Shown in pieces: positions 8,788-17,711 of a stretch of 53,600 nt of DNA (its first letter is position 1; each line of letters starts with the position of its first letter). The DNA comes from Flavobacteriaceae bacterium (lineage in GTDB: Bacteria > Bacteroidota > Bacteroidia > Flavobacteriales > Flavobacteriaceae): positions 1-53,600 of the forward strand of contig CANCPC010000006.1 of assembly GCA_947379965.1 (NCBI GenBank), in the 5' to 3' direction. Made by a program: the position numbers and the translations under genes. The notes under the pieces were generated by a model. It worked only from the letters and a program-made list of their open reading frames with translations, did no database searches and was not told where the DNA came from.

Positions 8788-9996
8788 TTATGCATTTGTA
8801 ACACTAACAAAAACTCCTGTTGAAGTGAAATTCAGTTTTAGTTTAGGTCCTGAGGCAGGAGTAATAAAAACATCATAACTACCGTCCGATTCTAAATTTG
8901 CGCCTGTAATTATAGCTGAAGGATAATTAGTATTGATATATGTTTTGATACCTGCAATTAAATCTTTTACAATACAAGGAACGTTTAATGGCGGATGATT
9001 ATTATTAGAATCCGATCCTACAACGAATACTCCGGTAGCATCAAAATTCAATTCTAATCGAACTCCTGTGGCTGTAGTAATTCGTACTTCGAAACCAGCA
9101 TTCCAATCTTTATGTGCCGATGCAATTGTAGCACCTGCATAATTTGTAGAAATATAAGTTGTTATAGCAGGCAATAAATCTGCAAAAAGAACTGGGGTTT
9201 CATTATTCGAATGATTATTCCCGTTAGAACTAACCGAAACAAAATCGCCAGATGCACTAAAGTTCAAATTTAAATTGGCACCCTCAGCAGTAGTAACGAA
9301 AACATCAAAACTATTATCGCTTTCTTTATGAGCCGAAGTAATTGTTGAACCAACATAAGTAGTCGATATATAAGTTGTAATATTAGTCGCTAAATCAGCA
9401 ATAGCAACCGGAATTTGATTTACATCATGTTTGTGTTTGTGATTACCATCTGGTTTAAATGTATGTGCTGCTACAAAAGTACCCGCTACATCAAAACTCA
9501 ATTTAATATTAGTTTTATCTGCAGCAATAATAAAAACGTCAAAGCTTCCATCTGATTCTGAATGCGCCGATGTAATGGTAGCGCCTACATAATTAGCAGT
9601 AATATAAGTTGTTATTGCTGGTAATAAATTAGCAATAAGAATAGCCGTTTGTGTTTTCGCTGAAAGTAGTTTCCCTTTAGCGTCGAATTCTAATTTAGCC
9701 AAAAGACCTGAACTTTTTGAAGTGGCACTTGATTTAAGCGTTGTTCCTGCAGGTAGATTAACATAAGTAACATAGGTTCCGTTTGAATTTAAATTTACTT
9801 GAGTAGTTGTAGATCCTGCATATTTCGAAGTAATATAACTAGAAATAGTACTAGGTAAAGCGGAAGGTGCTACAACTTCATAAGAGGTGGAAGCGGAAGT
9901 GTTTCCTGCACTTGATGAACCAATTCCGTTATTAGAACAGCTTGACAAAGCTATTGTAAGTGCAAATGCGAATAGGGTTTTTTGAGTGTTTTTCAT
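8788..9996 (-). CDS. Lipoprotein with five PepSY-like (DUF2874) repeats
   Basis: The signal peptide ends in a lipobox with Cys20 (IALSSC). Five repeats of about 57-70 residues follow, at roughly 45-115, 122-178, 199-256, 271-328 and 343-400. Each has the pattern LPxxITTYIxxNYxGAxIxSAHxExDGSFDVxI and ends with LNFDxxGxFV, resembling the PepSY-like / beta-lactamase-inhibitor-protein-like domain found in Bacteroidota periplasmic proteins. Linkers between repeats are Asn/His-rich (for example NHKHKHD). The domain usually occurs once or twice, so five copies is unusual. A binding or inhibitory role at the outer membrane is an inference, and no partner is evident from neighbours. Confidence 0.75.
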   Translation of the reverse strand: MKNTQKTLFAFALTIALSSCSNNGIGSSSAGNTSASTSYEVVAPSALPSTISSYITSKYAGSTTTQVNLNSNGTYVTYVNLPAGTTLKSSATSKSSGLLAKLEFDAKGKLLSAKTQTAILIANLLPAITTYITANYVGATITSAHSESDGSFDVFIIAADKTNIKLSFDVAGTFVAAHTFKPDGNHKHKHDVNQIPVAIADLATNITTYISTTYVGSTITSAHKESDNSFDVFVTTAEGANLNLNFSASGDFVSVSSNGNNHSNNETPVLFADLLPAITTYISTNYAGATIASAHKDWNAGFEVRITTATGVRLELNFDATGVFVVGSDSNNNHPPLNVPCIVKDLIAGIKTYINTNYPSAIITGANLESDGSYDVFITPASGPKLKLNFTSTGVFVSVTNA

Positions 9997-10080
9997 TTTT
10001 TAAAAAATTAAAGGTTAAAGATTTAGGTAAAATTTTACATTCGTGATTATTAAATAATTATTAACGTTTTAATGATCTTG

Positions 10081-10100
10081 AGCCTATAATAAAATAGGCT
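10081..10100. other. Short palindrome in the divergent intergenic region
   Basis: AGCCTAT and ATAGGCT form a perfect 7-bp inverted repeat around 6 nt, between the divergent lipoprotein and TonB-plug genes. It could be an operator or a leader hairpin of the lipoprotein mRNA. Confidence 0.3.
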
Positions 10101-10197
10101 ATTATTGAAATAGAACAACTACTATAAAAATAACCCTACCTTACTATTCTTTTTTTATGTAATTTAACTCCCTAATCTAAAATAAATTATCTCTATT

Positions 10198-10866
10198 ATG
10201 AAAATATCAAAAACATTTCTTGCTTTTTGTATGTTGTTTGTTTGTCTAAGCTTTGCTCAAAATAAACTAAAAGGAAAGGTTGTCGATTCTAAAAACAAAC
10301 CTGTTGCAAAGGCAAAAATATATTTAGACTCTATTTACTCCAATGTTGAAACCAATAAAGAAGGAAACTTCGAAGTTCTGATTCCTACGAAATTGAGCAC
10401 AGTGAATGTTTACTCTGATGAGTTTGGGTTGCTTTCCTCAAAATTTAATAACGAAACCACAATAAATTTCATGTTTTTAGAAGCCGATAAAGTCAAAAGA
10501 ACAAAAAAAGGAAGTAAGATTGCTGTAGTGTATTCTAAATCAGACCAGAAGTATCAGGTGGTTAATTCAGAAGGGATAGATGCTTCAAAAGACAAAAACG
10601 TGACAATATATAACACTGTTTTCGACATGATAAGAGGGAAATTAGCTGGGGTTACTGTTTCAAGCGATAACAAAATAACCATAAGAGGGATCAGTTCGAT
10701 CCGAAATATTTCAGATCCATTATTTGTTGTTGATGGAAGTATTGTTTCAAGCATAGATTATCTTTCACCAAATAATATAAAAAAAATAAGCGTTTTGAAA
10801 GGAGCAGACGCCTCTATCTACGGAGCTCAAGGTTCTAGTGGGGTTATTGTAATAACTACAAAATAA
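10198..10866 (+). CDS. Exported protein with carboxypeptidase-regulatory-like and TonB-plug domains only
   Basis: A signal peptide (to about residue 20, SFAQ) is followed by a CarboxypepD_reg-like beta-sandwich (about 22-75: KGKVVDSKNKPVAKAKIYL). A SusC-type plug domain occupies 143-222, with TIRGISSI, PLFVVDG and GADASIYGAQGSSGVIVITTK-like motifs. The protein stops exactly where the plug ends, so the 22-strand barrel of a TonB-dependent transporter is absent. The strong terminator directly downstream argues against a recent frameshift. Stand-alone plug proteins occur in Flavobacteriia and their role is unknown. It might dock to a partner barrel or sensor, but that is inference. Confidence 0.78.
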   Translation: MKISKTFLAFCMLFVCLSFAQNKLKGKVVDSKNKPVAKAKIYLDSIYSNVETNKEGNFEVLIPTKLSTVNVYSDEFGLLSSKFNNETTINFMFLEADKVKRTKKGSKIAVVYSKSDQKYQVVNSEGIDASKDKNVTIYNTVFDMIRGKLAGVTVSSDNKITIRGISSIRNISDPLFVVDGSIVSSIDYLSPNNIKKISVLKGADASIYGAQGSSGVIVITTK

Positions 10867-10884
10867 CTTTTAAATTATTATCAT

Positions 10885-10925
10885 AAACATGCCCCAAATA
10901 GTTAGACACTATTTGGGGCATGTTT
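10885..10925. terminator. Bidirectional terminator with a 17-bp perfect stem
   Basis: The arms at 10885-10901 and 10909-10925 (AAACATGCCCCAAATAG and its exact complement) leave a 7-nt loop. It sits between the plug-protein gene and the convergent GH13 gene. Confidence 0.85.
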
Positions 10926-10967
10926 TAATAGACTGGCTTTTTCAATTCATTCCATAGGTATGAATGA

Positions 10968-12740
10968 TTATTTTAATTCTAAAACAACGGCTTCGTAAGG
11001 CCTAAGTTCAGCACTTTTAGAAGCAATTGTATAATTATTGATCAAGACTTTTGCTTTTTTTAAGTTTAATCCGGTCTTTACGGCAGCATTATTTGCAGAG
11101 AAGTTCAATAAAACCAAAAGTTTTTTACCCTCTAATTCTCTGGTATAAGCATACACATTTGGGTTATTTTGGTCTAAAAGTGAATATTTCCCATAGACCA
11201 AAGCAAGATTTGATTTTCTTAATTTAGTCATTTTTCTAAAATAATTCAAGTTCGAATTGGCGTCTTTTTCTTGTGATTCCGCATTCAAAAAAGTATGATT
11301 ATCATTTACTTTTAACCAAGGTTCACCTGTTGAAAATCCACCGTTTTTAGAGGCATCCCATTGAAATGGGGTTCTTCCGTTATCTCTAGCGCCCCCCACT
11401 TTTTGATTTTCAATAAAGGCATTCAAATCACCACTAGCCATTTTTACTTTTTCATATTCGGCAAGCGTTTCAATGTCTCTATAATCTTCAATTTTATTGA
11501 ATTTGGCATTAATCATTCCTATTTCGTCTCCATTATAATAATAGGGTGTGCCTCCCATACTCAACAAAAAGGTAGTTAGCATTTTAGAAGATAAAACTCT
11601 GAATTTAGGCGTGTCATTTCCCCAACGGGAAGTCATTCTAGGTTGGTCATGATTCCCTAAATAAATAGTTCCCCAACCTTTTTTAGCATATACATTATCC
11701 CAATCCGAATAGATTTTTTTGAAATCTAGTAGGGAATAAGGACCCATCTTTTTGAAATAACCAGGAACATAACCCAAATTGGTTCCTTCAAAATGATATC
11801 CCATGTCTAATTCTTTTCTGTCGGCATCTACAAAATCATGCGCTGATTTCAAGGTCATTCCGGCACCTTCGGCTAGAGCCATACAATCATATTTGCTCAA
11901 AACTTCTTTATTCATTTCTTTCAAATAATCATGTAAATAGGGTCCACTAGCCATATAAATGTCCCATCTTCCTTGGTAATTCTTGTCTAATTCCTCCTGA
12001 GTAATTACAGGAAAAGTAGTGTCTTTTGCAATAAACGGTATCACATCCATACGGAAACCATCAATTCCTTTTTTGAACCACCAATTCATCATTGAGAAAA
12101 TTTCTTGACGTAATTTTGGGTTCTCCCAATTCAAATCGGGTTGCTTGTAACTGAAATAATGTAAGTAGTACGAATCCGTTTGTTTGTCATATCTCCAACC
12201 GCTTCCATCGGCTTCAAAAGATCCTGGACGAAAAGCTGGTTTTCCTTTTTCGGCAGGCCACCAGTGATAATAATCTCTATATGGATTGTCTCTTGATTTT
12301 CTGCTTTCTTGAAACCATTTATGCTCATCGGAACTATGGTTTACCACTAAATCCATTACTAATTTTAATCCTCTTTCATGCATCCCTTTAAGCAATGCAT
12401 CAAAATCATCCATGGTTCCAAATTCTTTCATAATCGATTGATAATCGGAGATGTCATATCCATTATCTGCATTTGGAGAGCCATAAATTGGGTTTAACCA
12501 AACCACGTCTATTCCTAAACTTTTGATATAATCTAGCTTAGAAATGATTCCTTTTAAATCCCCTACTCCATCACCATCAGTGTCCTTGAAACTTCTTGGA
12601 TAAATTTGGTAAACGACCGCTTCCTTCCACCATTTTCTATCGGTAGAAGTCTTTGTTTCTTGTGCCACAGTTACGCCTGATACTACTAATCCAAAGCAAA
12701 AAAGTGCGATGAATTTCCCTTTTGATACTACTGCTTTCAT
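10968..12740 (-). CDS. Secreted GH13 alpha-glucosidase (oligo-1,6-glucosidase type)
   Basis: After a signal peptide (about residues 1-26, ending VTVAQ) comes a complete GH13 TIM barrel. VVYQIYPRSF opens it, and DTDGDGVGDLKGI (53-65) forms the calcium loop of oligo-1,6-glucosidases and trehalulose synthases. The catalytic residues can be placed: nucleophile Asp232 in GFRMDVI, acid/base Glu291 in ALAEGAG, and transition-state Asp365 in GNHDQPRM. A C-terminal beta domain completes the protein (590 residues, the usual length). It probably hydrolyses alpha-1,4/1,6-linked gluco-oligosaccharides in the periplasm. There is no adjacent susC/susD pair or regulator, so it is not part of a full starch locus here. 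Confidence 0.9.
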   Translation of the reverse strand: MKAVVSKGKFIALFCFGLVVSGVTVAQETKTSTDRKWWKEAVVYQIYPRSFKDTDGDGVGDLKGIISKLDYIKSLGIDVVWLNPIYGSPNADNGYDISDYQSIMKEFGTMDDFDALLKGMHERGLKLVMDLVVNHSSDEHKWFQESRKSRDNPYRDYYHWWPAEKGKPAFRPGSFEADGSGWRYDKQTDSYYLHYFSYKQPDLNWENPKLRQEIFSMMNWWFKKGIDGFRMDVIPFIAKDTTFPVITQEELDKNYQGRWDIYMASGPYLHDYLKEMNKEVLSKYDCMALAEGAGMTLKSAHDFVDADRKELDMGYHFEGTNLGYVPGYFKKMGPYSLLDFKKIYSDWDNVYAKKGWGTIYLGNHDQPRMTSRWGNDTPKFRVLSSKMLTTFLLSMGGTPYYYNGDEIGMINAKFNKIEDYRDIETLAEYEKVKMASGDLNAFIENQKVGGARDNGRTPFQWDASKNGGFSTGEPWLKVNDNHTFLNAESQEKDANSNLNYFRKMTKLRKSNLALVYGKYSLLDQNNPNVYAYTRELEGKKLLVLLNFSANNAAVKTGLNLKKAKVLINNYTIASKSAELRPYEAVVLELK

Positions 12741-12954
12741 TTTGATTTTTTAGGTTAATATTTTTGTGAAAATCTATTTATTCGATACAATTTCACACCG
12801 TAAAATTAGCGTATTTCTTTTAAAAAAAGTTTAAATTTTGAATCCCCAAAAAACAAAGTAAAGAAAGAAATTTATCCAATCTATTTTTATAAAAATAAAA
12901 ATACTTAATTGTGAAATGTTTTATATTTACAAAATAATAAAAGAACTTGTTTTT

Positions 12955-13992
12955 ATGAAAATGTCACCCCAAACTTTCGTTTCTTCATTAATTATTTTTT
13001 CGTTTCTACTTACTTCTGTCAGTTGCAACAAGAGTAAATCTATTGGTTCAATTCTCAAAAAAGAAAATAGCGGAATCATAAAACCCAAACCTGTTCCAGA
13101 AAAAAAATCTGAAACAATTGACACCACGGATTACAATAATAGAATGCTGGCTTTAGCCAACAACGATACCACAGGAAGATGGCCTGTAAAAACTCCATAT
13201 CCATTGGCGGGAGCTATTTTGCCTTACAACCGAATTATTGCCTATTACGGAAATCTATACTCTAAAAGAATGGGGATTTTAGGCGAATTACCTAGAGCAG
13301 AAATGCTCAAAAAATTACAATCTGAGGTAGCGAGATGGCAAGCTGCAGATAGCTCTGTAAAAGCAATTCCAGCTTTGCATTATATTGCTATCACAGCACA
13401 AGGCGCACCCGGAAAAGACAATTTGCACCGTATGCGAATGCCTTTCAAACAAATAGATACCATTCTAAAATGGGCTAAACCCATCAATGCCTTGGTGTTT
13501 TTAGATGTTCAGGTTGGCCATAGCAATGTAAAAGATGAAGTTTCCACGCTAGAATCTTACCTTAAATTACCTAATGTTCACCTGGGAATTGATCCTGAAT
13601 TCTCCTTAAAACATGGTGAAATTCCTGGTTCTAAAATTGGTACTTTCACATCGGATGATATTAATGATGCCATCGATATTTTGGCCGATTTGGTTCGAAA
13701 AAATAAGTTGACTCCAAAAATTTTAGTGGTTCATCGGTTCACGCAAGGAATGGTTACTGGCTACAAAAACATAAAAAAAGTTCCCGAAGTTCAGGTTATT
13801 ATGAATATGGATGGTTTTGGCGATAAAATCTTGAAGAAATCGACTTATTTGTCTTATATCTATAGAGAACCGGTTCAGTTTACGGGCTTTAAACTGTTCT
13901 ATAAAAACGACATTAAAAAGAACTGGACGATGTATACGCCAGAGGAATTGGTCAAATTTACACCAAAACCCATCTATATCCAATATCAATAA
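12955..13992 (+). CDS. Conserved lipoprotein of unknown function
   Basis: The ATG at 12955 is preferred over one 39 bases upstream because it gives a clean lipoprotein signal (MKMSPQTF...LLTSVSC, Cys24) and 345 residues. A Pro/Lys-rich linker leads to a globular domain of about 270 residues. The domain has alternating hydrophobic strands and conserved-looking motifs such as ALHYIAITAQG, LVFLDVQVGHS, LGIDPEFS and KILVVHRFT. The order of strands ending in charged residues suggests a TIM-barrel hydrolase-like fold, but I do not recognise a named family. It lies 22 bp before a CE4 deacetylase lipoprotein on the same strand, so both probably act on one extracytoplasmic polysaccharide. Confidence 0.7.
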   Translation: MKMSPQTFVSSLIIFSFLLTSVSCNKSKSIGSILKKENSGIIKPKPVPEKKSETIDTTDYNNRMLALANNDTTGRWPVKTPYPLAGAILPYNRIIAYYGNLYSKRMGILGELPRAEMLKKLQSEVARWQAADSSVKAIPALHYIAITAQGAPGKDNLHRMRMPFKQIDTILKWAKPINALVFLDVQVGHSNVKDEVSTLESYLKLPNVHLGIDPEFSLKHGEIPGSKIGTFTSDDINDAIDILADLVRKNKLTPKILVVHRFTQGMVTGYKNIKKVPEVQVIMNMDGFGDKILKKSTYLSYIYREPVQFTGFKLFYKNDIKKNWTMYTPEELVKFTPKPIYIQYQ

Positions 13993-14014
13993 TTTATTGA
14001 AATCCCTTTGAAAC

Positions 14015-14851
14015 ATGAAAAATATCTTGCCCCTATTCATGGCTTTATTTTTGTTGGCTAGCTGCCAATCTAAACCGAATGCGGTAAAAAAAGAGGTGGC
14101 TTTCGCCCAAAAAGAAATCAAAATAGAAACGCCCAAAAAAAAAGAAGGCAGCTCGGAAGAAATACTCAAAAAACCCGAAGTGCCTATATTGTGTTACCAT
14201 CGCATTCGGAATATCCTTCCTAGCGACGGACCAAATATGAAAGTCTATTCAGTAACTCCAGCAGCTTTTGCAGAGCAAATGAAAGCTTTGTCGGTTAATG
14301 GATATCACACCATTTTACCTGCCCAGCTCAAAGAATATTTAGTTTATGGGGGTAAATTACCTTCTAAGCCCATTATGATAACTTTTGATGATACACGTGA
14401 AGAACAATTAACGATTGGCGCTGCCGAAATGAAGAAATACGGTTTTAAAGGCGTATTTTTTATCATGACCATTGCTATCAATCGTCCGGGATATATGACA
14501 AAAGAACAAATTAAAACTTTATCCGATAGCGGAAACATAATTGGCGCACATTCTTGGGATCATCACATGGTTACAAAATATGTAGATGCCGATTGGGAAA
14601 ACCAACTTGCAAAACCCAATAAGAAACTACAAGAAATTATTGGTAAACCTATAACTGATTTTGCATATCCTGACGGTATTTGGAATACCGCTGCAATTCC
14701 TCATGTAAAAGATAATGGCTATCAACTTGCTTATATTCTTGCTACCAAAAGAGATTCTACGGCTCCTCTTTATACTATAAGAAGAATAATTGTTTCCGGA
14801 ACATGGTCGACTTCTGGATTCACGAAAGCAATTCAAACTAGTTTTAAATAA
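14015..14851 (+). CDS. Polysaccharide deacetylase lipoprotein (CE4)
   Basis: A lipobox (LLASC, Cys17) and a Lys/Glu-rich linker precede a NodB domain in 278 residues. Motif 1 reads TFDDT (123-127) instead of the usual TFDDG. Motif 2 is HSWDHH (179-184), with the two metal His spaced as HSxxH, and motif 3 is AYPDG. The catalytic and metal residues are therefore kept, and the Gly-to-Thr change next to the active Asp pair is also seen in some PgaB-like enzymes. It forms a two-gene operon with the lipoprotein upstream (22-bp gap) and is likely to deacetylate a surface glycan from the inner leaflet of the outer membrane or from the periplasm. Confidence 0.85.
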   Translation: MKNILPLFMALFLLASCQSKPNAVKKEVAFAQKEIKIETPKKKEGSSEEILKKPEVPILCYHRIRNILPSDGPNMKVYSVTPAAFAEQMKALSVNGYHTILPAQLKEYLVYGGKLPSKPIMITFDDTREEQLTIGAAEMKKYGFKGVFFIMTIAINRPGYMTKEQIKTLSDSGNIIGAHSWDHHMVTKYVDADWENQLAKPNKKLQEIIGKPITDFAYPDGIWNTAAIPHVKDNGYQLAYILATKRDSTAPLYTIRRIIVSGTWSTSGFTKAIQTSFK

Positions 14852-15004
14852 CTCCTTTTATCCCTTCTAAAGGATCTCTATTGGTTTTTGGTTTTATTGA
14901 AAATCAAATTGACCAAAAATCGAATAAACTATAATTTGAATTAATTGTTAATTACCCTCTTAATAACAATACTGAATTAATTTTTTTTTATAATCATACT
15001 AATT

Positions 15005-15032
15005 CACCCCTGTTTTCACAGGGGTGTTTTTT
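15005..15032 (+). terminator. Rho-independent terminator of the deacetylase operon
   Basis: CACCCCTG/CAGGGGTG pairs around a TTTT loop and is followed by a T-rich run, about 155 bp after the deacetylase stop codon. Confidence 0.85.
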
Positions 15033-15237
15033 AATTAAAACGGTTTTTGTGATTATGAAATTAAAAAAAAAGAAAACAAAAAAAATAAATCCTTCAATAA
15101 TATTTGTTCAAATAGCGAATATGAGATAATTTATCAAAAAATAGCCTAAAATCAATTTTTGATAGAAATAATATAATAGATTTGTCTTAAAATAGCTATT
15201 TTTATAATGAAAATTTAATATTATCGAATATTTAATA
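15033..15237. other. Intergenic stretch before the ATP-grasp cluster
   Basis: The whole gap runs from 14852 to 15237 (386 bp). Apart from the terminator it is very AT-rich, with A-tracts around 15060-15090. No ORF, RNA gene or perfect promoter box was found. The poly-A stretch may act as an upstream promoter element. Confidence 0.4.
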
Positions 15238-16683
15238 ATGAAAGATATGATGAAGAGGATGCCTAAATTAAATCCCAAGGGTTGGGACGAAATGTTTTCG
15301 GAAAAAGGAGTTAGAAGTACGTATCGTCAAGTTTTGCAAGCACTACAAAACCACAATCCCGAAAACCTAAAACAAAAACAAAAGCAAGCCGCTGATTTTT
15401 TTATGAATCAGGGAATTACTTTCACCGTTTATAGCGACAAGAATGAAGGAATAGAAAGAATCTTTCCCTTTGATATTATCCCAAGAATAATCACTCAAAA
15501 AGATTGGAATGAGGTAGAATCCGGGATTGCGCAAAGACTCAAAGCACTCAATTTATTTTTAGAGGATATCTATAATGAGCAACTCATTGTAAAAGAAGGT
15601 ATTATTCCCGCTTCATTAATTGCTTCATGCCCGCATTATATTCAAGAAGTACACGGTATAAAATTACCCCATAATATTCATGTTCACATTGCAGGAATCG
15701 ATTTAATTCGAGGAGCAAAAGGCGAATTCTATGTGCTTGAAGATAATCTTAGATGCCCAAGTGGAGTTAGTTATATGCTCGAAAACAGGGAAATAACTAA
15801 AAAAATTTTTCCTGAAATGTTTACTTCAAACGATGTAAGTATGGTGGCCAATTATCCTATGATTTTTCATAATATACTGGTTTCATTATCGCCTAGAAAC
15901 ATTTCTAATCCAAATGTAGTTTTACTAACTCCTGGAATATATAATTCGGCATATTACGAACACACCTTTTTAGCAAGGCAAATGGGCATTCCGCTTGTTG
16001 AAGGAAGAGATTTAATCGTCAACAACAACAAAGTATACATGAAAACTACCGCTGGCCTTCGCCAAGTAGATGTGATTTACAGACGTTTAGACGATGAATA
16101 TCTAGACCCATTGGTTTTTAAACCAGACAGTACATTAGGAGTTCCAGGACTTATAAGTGCCTACAAAATGGGAAATGTGGCCTTAGTAAATGCTGTAGGA
16201 AATGGTGTTGCAGATGATAAAGCAGTATATGCTTTCGTTCCTGATATGATTCGTTATTATCTAAACGAAGAGCCCATTCTAAAAAATGTGCCTACTTACC
16301 AAATGGAAAATGTGGAGGAACGCGAATTGGTGTTTGCCGATATGGAGAATATGGTCATAAAGGAGACTAATGGAAGTGGTGGATACGGAATGGTAATGGG
16401 AAATAAAGCTACCGAAAAAGAATTAGAAGATGCCAAGATTGCCATTATAGCCAATCCACGTAATTTTATTGCACAACCTATTATTCAGCTTAGCACCGTT
16501 CCTTGTCTTATTGATGGAGAATTAAAATTGCGACATGTTGATCTTAGACCCTATGCTTTATGTGGCCCAAACGGAGTAGAAATAGTTCCTGGTGGACTCA
16601 CAAGAGTAGCACTTACGGAAGGTTCCCTAGTAGTTAACTCCTCACAAGGTGGTGGAAGCAAGGACACTTGGATAGTGAAATAA
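15238..16683 (+). CDS. Circularly permuted ATP-grasp protein (DUF404/DUF407 type)
   Basis: The 481-residue protein matches the CP_ATPgrasp family: an N-terminal helical segment (GWDEMFSEKGVRSTY), then IHVHIAGIDLIRGAKGEFYVLEDNLRCPSGVSYMLENR-type core elements, ending with LRPYALCG, PGGLTRVA and SQGGGSKDTW. Family members are predicted to make amide or peptide-like bonds using ATP. Comparative genomics links them to alpha-E and transglutaminase-like partners and proposes an uncharacterised peptide or amidoligase pathway. Here it heads exactly that trio (alpha-E gene 69 bp later, transglutaminase after that). It has no signal peptide, so it is cytoplasmic. The substrate is unknown. Confidence 0.88.
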   Translation: MKDMMKRMPKLNPKGWDEMFSEKGVRSTYRQVLQALQNHNPENLKQKQKQAADFFMNQGITFTVYSDKNEGIERIFPFDIIPRIITQKDWNEVESGIAQRLKALNLFLEDIYNEQLIVKEGIIPASLIASCPHYIQEVHGIKLPHNIHVHIAGIDLIRGAKGEFYVLEDNLRCPSGVSYMLENREITKKIFPEMFTSNDVSMVANYPMIFHNILVSLSPRNISNPNVVLLTPGIYNSAYYEHTFLARQMGIPLVEGRDLIVNNNKVYMKTTAGLRQVDVIYRRLDDEYLDPLVFKPDSTLGVPGLISAYKMGNVALVNAVGNGVADDKAVYAFVPDMIRYYLNEEPILKNVPTYQMENVEERELVFADMENMVIKETNGSGGYGMVMGNKATEKELEDAKIAIIANPRNFIAQPIIQLSTVPCLIDGELKLRHVDLRPYALCGPNGVEIVPGGLTRVALTEGSLVVNSSQGGGSKDTWIVK

Positions 16684-16698
16684 TAATTGGAATAACTT

Positions 16699-16746
16699 GA
16701 GGATGAGATTGCTTTGCCACGTGCCTCGCAACTCCTCACAATGACA
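16699..16746 (+). repeat. Dispersed intergenic repeat, copy A
   Basis: A GAG-ATTGC-CACGT-CCTC-CAAT sequence fills the gap between the ATP-grasp and alpha-E genes. A shorter relative is on the opposite strand at 24403-24433. The repeat supplies the in-frame ATG at 16741, which argues for a later start of the alpha-E gene. Confidence 0.55.
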
Positions 16747-16752
16747 AATACA

Positions 16753-17706
16753 ATGAAAGTAAATATGCTCAGCCGGGTTGCAGATGGAATGTTTTGGCTC
16801 AACCGATATATGGAAAGAACAGATGGAATGCTTCTTACCCTAAACACTTTTTATATCCTTTCTTTCGACAAAGAATTGGAAGATTCCCTTGGTTATAAAC
16901 CCTTATTAGAATATTACACGAGCTTATCACCAACACAAATAAGTCAGGCCCAATATGACAGCACTTATGTTTTAAAATACATTGTGTGTGATAGTCAAAA
17001 TCAAAATTCAGTAAAAAACCTAGTTACTAAAGCTAGAGAAAACGCCAGAGGCTCACAGGATAAAATAACTAAGGAACTTTGGGAGCATATCAACTCCTTG
17101 TATCACTTTATGAATGCTACGGATTTACCAAAAAAACTAGAAACATCCGAAGCTTCAATCATTATTTCTAAACTCAATAAGAAATTATTAATGTATAACG
17201 GTATTGTTAATGTAACTATGCCAAGAGGTTTAGGCTGGTGGTTTTCAAGTATTGGCAAACATATTGAAAGATGTTTACAAACTATTACTCTTACCCAATC
17301 CTACTATGCTCCTATTCAATACAACCTAGACGGCAAAGAGGATTTGTTGTATTGGAGAAGACTTTTACTATCGCTTTCTGGATACGAATTGTACCTGAAA
17401 AGTTATAGTAATATTCCACATAATCGAAAAGTGGCACAGCAAGTTATTTTCAACGAAGAATTTGCACATTCTGTAATTTATACTTTAAGCTTAATAGAAG
17501 TTTACTTGGATAATTTAATTAAAGACAACAATGTTAGTGAAGCAAGAACTTTGCACAATCAATTTGGAAGACTAAAGAGTTATGTTGAATTTACTGATTA
17601 TCAAAATCTTACAAATAAAGAACTAAGAGATTTACTGGATCATACAAAAACTGAATTAATCAAATTTTCGACCGATTTTTCAAAATTATTTTTCTCTTAT
17701 ACCTAA
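16753..17706 (+). CDS. Alpha-E domain protein (DUF403)
   Basis: I place the start at ATG 16753 (MKVNMLSRVADGMFWLNRYMER), since family members begin close to MLSRVADSLYWMARYLER. The ATGs at 16741 and 16765 are alternatives, and the 5' one lies in a dispersed repeat. The protein (about 317 residues) is almost entirely alpha-helical, with conserved LNRYMERTDGML at its start and GWWFSSIGKHIERCLQT in the middle. Alpha-E proteins always occur with the circularly permuted ATP-grasp protein and often a transglutaminase; their biochemical role is not established. The transglutaminase gene begins 5 bp after its stop codon, so the genes are tightly coupled. Confidence 0.88.
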   Translation: MKVNMLSRVADGMFWLNRYMERTDGMLLTLNTFYILSFDKELEDSLGYKPLLEYYTSLSPTQISQAQYDSTYVLKYIVCDSQNQNSVKNLVTKARENARGSQDKITKELWEHINSLYHFMNATDLPKKLETSEASIIISKLNKKLLMYNGIVNVTMPRGLGWWFSSIGKHIERCLQTITLTQSYYAPIQYNLDGKEDLLYWRRLLLSLSGYELYLKSYSNIPHNRKVAQQVIFNEEFAHSVIYTLSLIEVYLDNLIKDNNVSEARTLHNQFGRLKSYVEFTDYQNLTNKELRDLLDHTKTELIKFSTDFSKLFFSYT

Positions 17707-17711
17707 AATAT

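Noticed and set aside
13723..14169. 148-codon minus-strand frame across the lipoprotein-deacetylase junction
   Set aside because: It is antisense to two clear genes and has no recognisable domain.
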